Source: Bacteroidales bacterium
GTDB taxonomy: Bacteria; Bacteroidota; Bacteroidia; Bacteroidales; F082
NCBI GenBank assembly: GCA_030683155.1
Contig: JAUXMV010000058.1
Coordinates: 1-64,000 of the forward strand
Reading direction: 5' to 3'
DNA length: 64,000 nt
Below are positions 61,425 to 64,000 of this stretch, in pieces. How positions within the stretch are numbered: position 1 is the first letter of the stretch; every line of letters starts with the position of its first letter. A program made the position numbers and the translations under genes. The notes beneath the pieces are model-generated. The model was not told where the DNA came from. It did no database searches and saw only the letters and a program-made list of their open reading frames with translations.

Positions 61425-63473
61425 ATGAGAGCCATTCTTCCTATTTCACTGATTTTTACGATTCTTATTTCATGTTCAACCCAAACCAAACTTCCTGAAA
61501 AACTGAAGGGCAACTGGCTAAATGCTAACGATTCCATTGAATGGGTCATCAGTCTGCAACCTGATTTTGCAGTTTATGACAATAAATTCTGGGATTACAA
61601 GTCCATAAGCGGCAGTAGTAACCATTTCCTGATAAAGCTAACCAATGGAAATCAAACAATTAGCCTTAATACAGAACTTAAAGACAGTCTTAGCCTGAAA
61701 ATTACCAATACCAATAATATTGATATGCGCCTCACCCGAAAGAAGGCTTCCAGACCCGATTTCCAGCATTATGACATGCAGGGTTTTTCAGAGCTTCATA
61801 TGGTGGATGATACTGTTACCATAAGGGGATTTATTGAAGATTATGATCCTGATATTTATGATGGAACTGGAAGTGTTTATCATCGAAGCGTGTTTTCAAG
61901 CATTATTGAAGAAGATGAAATCAGGTTTAATATTGATACAACCGGAAGATTTGAAGTAAGGTTCAGGGCATTTAATCTTCAGATTATTTATCTTTCAATT
62001 GAAGGAAGCACCCAAACAAGAATTATAATTCAACCAGGGCATGCTGCTATGATCGGTTTTAGCAATTTGTTGCTTGAAGTCACCAATGATGGACGAAAAT
62101 GGGAAACACTAACCGATTGGCAGATAAACCATTATATGGGTGAACATAGTCGGCTTTCGGAAGAACTTATCATACTTTTACACCATTTACAAACCAAGTC
62201 TAATACAAGCCCGATAAAAAAAATAGATAACATTGAAGACATGTCTCAGATGGAATACATTGTATGGCGAAAAGAAGTGTACAGACAGGAAATAGCAATG
62301 ATGGATTCACTGATTCTTGAGATGAGGAACAGCAAAAAAGCAGAGCAATGCATTCATAGGATCCTCGAAATTCATTTGCTGCATCATCTTTATCAATATC
62401 AGATTTCAATGTCACGTTTTCAATATTTGTCATCATTATATATTGAGCAAATACCTGAACTTTCTGATACTTCATCTTTAAATTTTATAAATTCGGAATT
62501 CCTAAGCTATTTTAACTATCTGAGCACTTTCTACCAGCATCAACCGCTGAGTAATGTGTCGGAGCAGAATATAAAGTATCACCTGCAATTTATGCTCATC
62601 CAAAGCAAAAGCAATGAAGAACAGACATTAATAAAAGAATTGATAGAAGCTCCGGAAATAACATCAGAATTGTTGAATCATGGGAATATTAATCCGCTTG
62701 AGAGCTTCGATTATGACCTTTTCATAAATAAAAGAGTTGCTGATCTGCGTAAAACATATTATGAGCTGTGGAGAAAGTACTGGGAAAAGCTCCCTGACAG
62801 CGTACACTTGCAAACTCTAATACAAGAGCTTGATTATGTTATGGATAAGCATAACAAGAATCTCATTTCACAATTGTATGCGGCTTATTGTATTAATAGA
62901 TTTTACGAAAATAATTCTCCCGGTCCGGAGTTAAATTTGTGGATAACAAACAATATTGATGATCCGATAATTAAGAAGTTATTACTTGAAAACCAGAAAA
63001 AGGAAGCAGAAGCTACAACGGAATTTGCTGATTACGCCAAAAACACTTTTTTCATCAGCCAGATAAAGAGCGGGGAAGAAGATGATGCATTTTTCAATAA
63101 AATTATTCAGCAGTTCAGGGGCAAGGTTATATATATTGACTTCTGGGCTGATTGGTGTTCGCCTTGCCGGGCAGGATTCAAACCAGCTGAAAGATTAAAA
63201 AAAGAATATACCGGCAAAGATGTGGTTTTTCTGTATTTTGGATATAATTGCAAAAACGAAAGATGGGATCAGGTAATCAAACAGGATCAGGTTAGCGGTT
63301 ACCATTACTGGCTTGACAACGAACAAGGAAAAGTGCTGAAAGAAAAATTCGGCATCATTGGCATACCGCATTATCTGCTGGTTGACAGAAAAGGAGATAT
63401 TTCAGCCAATCAGGCTCCTGAACCGGGAAACCGTGCAGCCATCAGGGAAAGATTCGACGAACTGCTTAAATAA
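61425..63473 (+). CDS. TlpA-like thiol-disulfide oxidoreductase lipoprotein
   Basis: The 682-aa protein has a lipoprotein signal (MRAILPISLIFTILISC, lipobox LISC). A long N-terminal part follows: beta-rich (about 20-230: KGNWLNANDSIEWV, VTIRGFIEDYDPD) and then helical (about 235-530). A C-terminal thioredoxin-like domain has active site WC578SPC581 (DFWADWCSPCRAGFKPAERL) and IIGIPHYLLVDRKG with the cis-Pro. Such proteins act in the periplasm on disulfides; the large N-terminal region is unrecognised. An upstream in-frame ATG at 61392 would bury the signal. Confidence 0.85.
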   Translation: MRAILPISLIFTILISCSTQTKLPEKLKGNWLNANDSIEWVISLQPDFAVYDNKFWDYKSISGSSNHFLIKLTNGNQTISLNTELKDSLSLKITNTNNIDMRLTRKKASRPDFQHYDMQGFSELHMVDDTVTIRGFIEDYDPDIYDGTGSVYHRSVFSSIIEEDEIRFNIDTTGRFEVRFRAFNLQIIYLSIEGSTQTRIIIQPGHAAMIGFSNLLLEVTNDGRKWETLTDWQINHYMGEHSRLSEELIILLHHLQTKSNTSPIKKIDNIEDMSQMEYIVWRKEVYRQEIAMMDSLILEMRNSKKAEQCIHRILEIHLLHHLYQYQISMSRFQYLSSLYIEQIPELSDTSSLNFINSEFLSYFNYLSTFYQHQPLSNVSEQNIKYHLQFMLIQSKSNEEQTLIKELIEAPEITSELLNHGNINPLESFDYDLFINKRVADLRKTYYELWRKYWEKLPDSVHLQTLIQELDYVMDKHNKNLISQLYAAYCINRFYENNSPGPELNLWITNNIDDPIIKKLLLENQKKEAEATTEFADYAKNTFFISQIKSGEEDDAFFNKIIQQFRGKVIYIDFWADWCSPCRAGFKPAERLKKEYTGKDVVFLYFGYNCKNERWDQVIKQDQVSGYHYWLDNEQGKVLKEKFGIIGIPHYLLVDRKGDISANQAPEPGNRAAIRERFDELLK

Positions 63474-63682
63474 TAGCCAGTTAATTCTGGTATTGAAGCA
63501 ATTAAGTCAAATCTCTTTAACGCAATGAAGGAAATAGACAGAAACTATAAGCACCTTCACAAACAGATGTTCATCCGTCAGTGTGGTGTAGGTTAGCCTC
63601 CAATCATGGTCGTAAAAGTGGGAAAAAGAATTTTGTTTGTAGTCTGGCATTGATTCATGGATAAATAATAATCATGCCTCTT
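63474..63682. other. Intergenic sequence before the hairpin-rich element
   Basis: Low-GC DNA with no credible gene. A 23-codon open frame (63525-63596) has no homology that I recognise and no promoter. Confidence 0.35.
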
Positions 63683-63706
63683 GTACTTTTGCTGGTTCAA
63701 AAGTAC
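63683..63706. repeat. Inverted repeat GTACTTTTG/CAAAAGTAC
   Basis: GTACTTTTG (63683-63691) and CAAAAGTAC (63698-63706) are perfect complements with a 6-nt loop. It marks the left side of the hairpin-rich element. Confidence 0.7.
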
Positions 63707-63725
63707 TAAAAACCTGTCCGCCTTT

Positions 63726-63925
63726 GGAGGAAACCTTGCGCGAACAATGCGCCTCCCCGCTCTGAAAAATCAACACAAATCCTACGAACCGTCGCCCTGA
63801 GGGGCGAGATGGCCTCCTATCAGAGGTCAGGTTCGAGGATTTGCAGTCGTTTTTTCATTCACCCTGGCGCCGCCCCGCCGTTCGCGCGGGCTCTCGCACC
63901 CGTCCCGGTGATATGGTGAAGCCGG
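63726..63925. repeat. GC-rich multi-hairpin element with a three-way junction
   Basis: Composition changes sharply from AT-rich to GC-rich. GGAG/CTCC plus GCGC/GCGC form a hairpin at 63726-63756. The arms 63776-63790 and 63830-63843 pair over 14 bp with one bulged A, enclosing two hairpins: TCGCCC/GGGCGA with a 4-nt loop (63792-63807) and GGCCTC/GAGGTC-type pairs (63811-63828). Further right CCCGC/GCGGG and CGGG/CCCG can pair. No protein is encoded. It could be a dispersed repeat unit or a structured RNA. Confidence 0.6.
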
Positions 63926-64000
63926 ATTTTGGATTGAGTTTTTAAAAGAATCATGGTAGAAAGAATGAAACTCTTCACTTTTAGCCGGGCTGGGTGCGCA

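Noticed and set aside
63525-63596. 23-codon open frame before the hairpin-rich element
   Set aside because: No promoter, no recognised homology, and too short to separate from chance.
63776-63843. tRNA gene in the GC-rich cloverleaf-like fold
   Set aside because: The junction has only two inner hairpins, a 14-bp outer stem and no CCA, anticodon-loop or T-loop consensus, so it does not fit tRNA.
1-64000. CRISPR array, prophage or integrative element
   Set aside because: No regularly spaced repeats, cas genes, phage structural genes, integrase or tRNA attachment site were found. The only mobile DNA is the IS110 element and possible repeats.

Overview
The window reads as chromosomal DNA of a Bacteroidota (Bacteroidetes) bacterium, probably from an anaerobic Bacteroidales-like lineage. 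Evidence: at least 25 genes are preceded by the phylum's -7 box TAnnTTTG with almost no Shine-Dalgarno sites; three proteins carry type IX secretion (T9SS) C-terminal sorting domains; and several families are typical of the phylum (DUF5686, DUF4296, DUF3822, DUF2795, PadR-PspC pair, CBM20-CBM20-GH77 amylomaltase). A tungsten-type aldehyde:ferredoxin oxidoreductase suggests anaerobic metabolism. No rRNA, tRNA, CRISPR array or prophage was seen.

Layout. 1-4.8 kb: repeat DNA at the window edge, a T9SS-exported subtilisin-like protease, then an IS110-family insertion sequence whose transposase is split by a -1 frame change at a run of nine A. 4.9-13.5 kb: amylomaltase (malQ), a two-gene mini-operon with a zinc-ribbon protein, deoxyribose-phosphate aldolase (deoC), a T9SS-tagged thioredoxin-fold protein, two small lipoproteins and RecQ. 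14.2-23.5 kb: envelope and housekeeping genes (kdsD, an AhpD-like protein, a DUF5686 outer-membrane protein, lptB, pssA, an alginate-export-type porin, queA, an M48 lipoprotein protease). 23.5-26.4 kb: a secreted isochorismatase-like hydrolase and a PadR-PspC operon with a clear palindromic operator. 26.4-31.9 kb: a sugar region with a fucose-isomerase-like protein, an unusual GH130 glycoside phosphorylase fused to a response-regulator receiver domain, and a convergent GT4 glycosyltransferase with an alpha-helical sugar-enzyme-like tail.

32-40 kb: corA, a membrane-anchored thioredoxin, a T9SS type B protein, a coupled pair of M16 peptidases (one with the zinc motif, one without), glyA and a small lipoprotein. 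40-46 kb: a large Cache-PAS-PAS-CBS-nucleotidyltransferase sensor translationally coupled to a metallophosphoesterase, and an MscS channel. 46-50 kb: ftsE, a ThiS/MoaD-like sulfur carrier and a ThiF-like activating enzyme, divergent from the aldehyde:ferredoxin oxidoreductase; the arrangement suggests these two proteins serve tungstopterin synthesis. 50-61 kb: a secreted hypothetical protein, an O-methyltransferase-like protein, a LolD/MacB-type ATPase, a cobalamin adenosyltransferase, DUF2795, the rsmD-DUF3822-membrane protein operon, a TPR-PAS sensor coupled to an HsdR-N nuclease-fold protein, AMP nucleosidase and holA. 61.4-63.5 kb: a TlpA-like lipoprotein. 63.68-63.93 kb: a string of GC-rich hairpins including a three-way junction, unlike its AT-rich surroundings.

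The best candidates for something undescribed are the GH130-receiver fusion with its GT4 neighbour, the DUF294 nucleotidyltransferase sensor coupled to a phosphoesterase, and the structured element at the right end.
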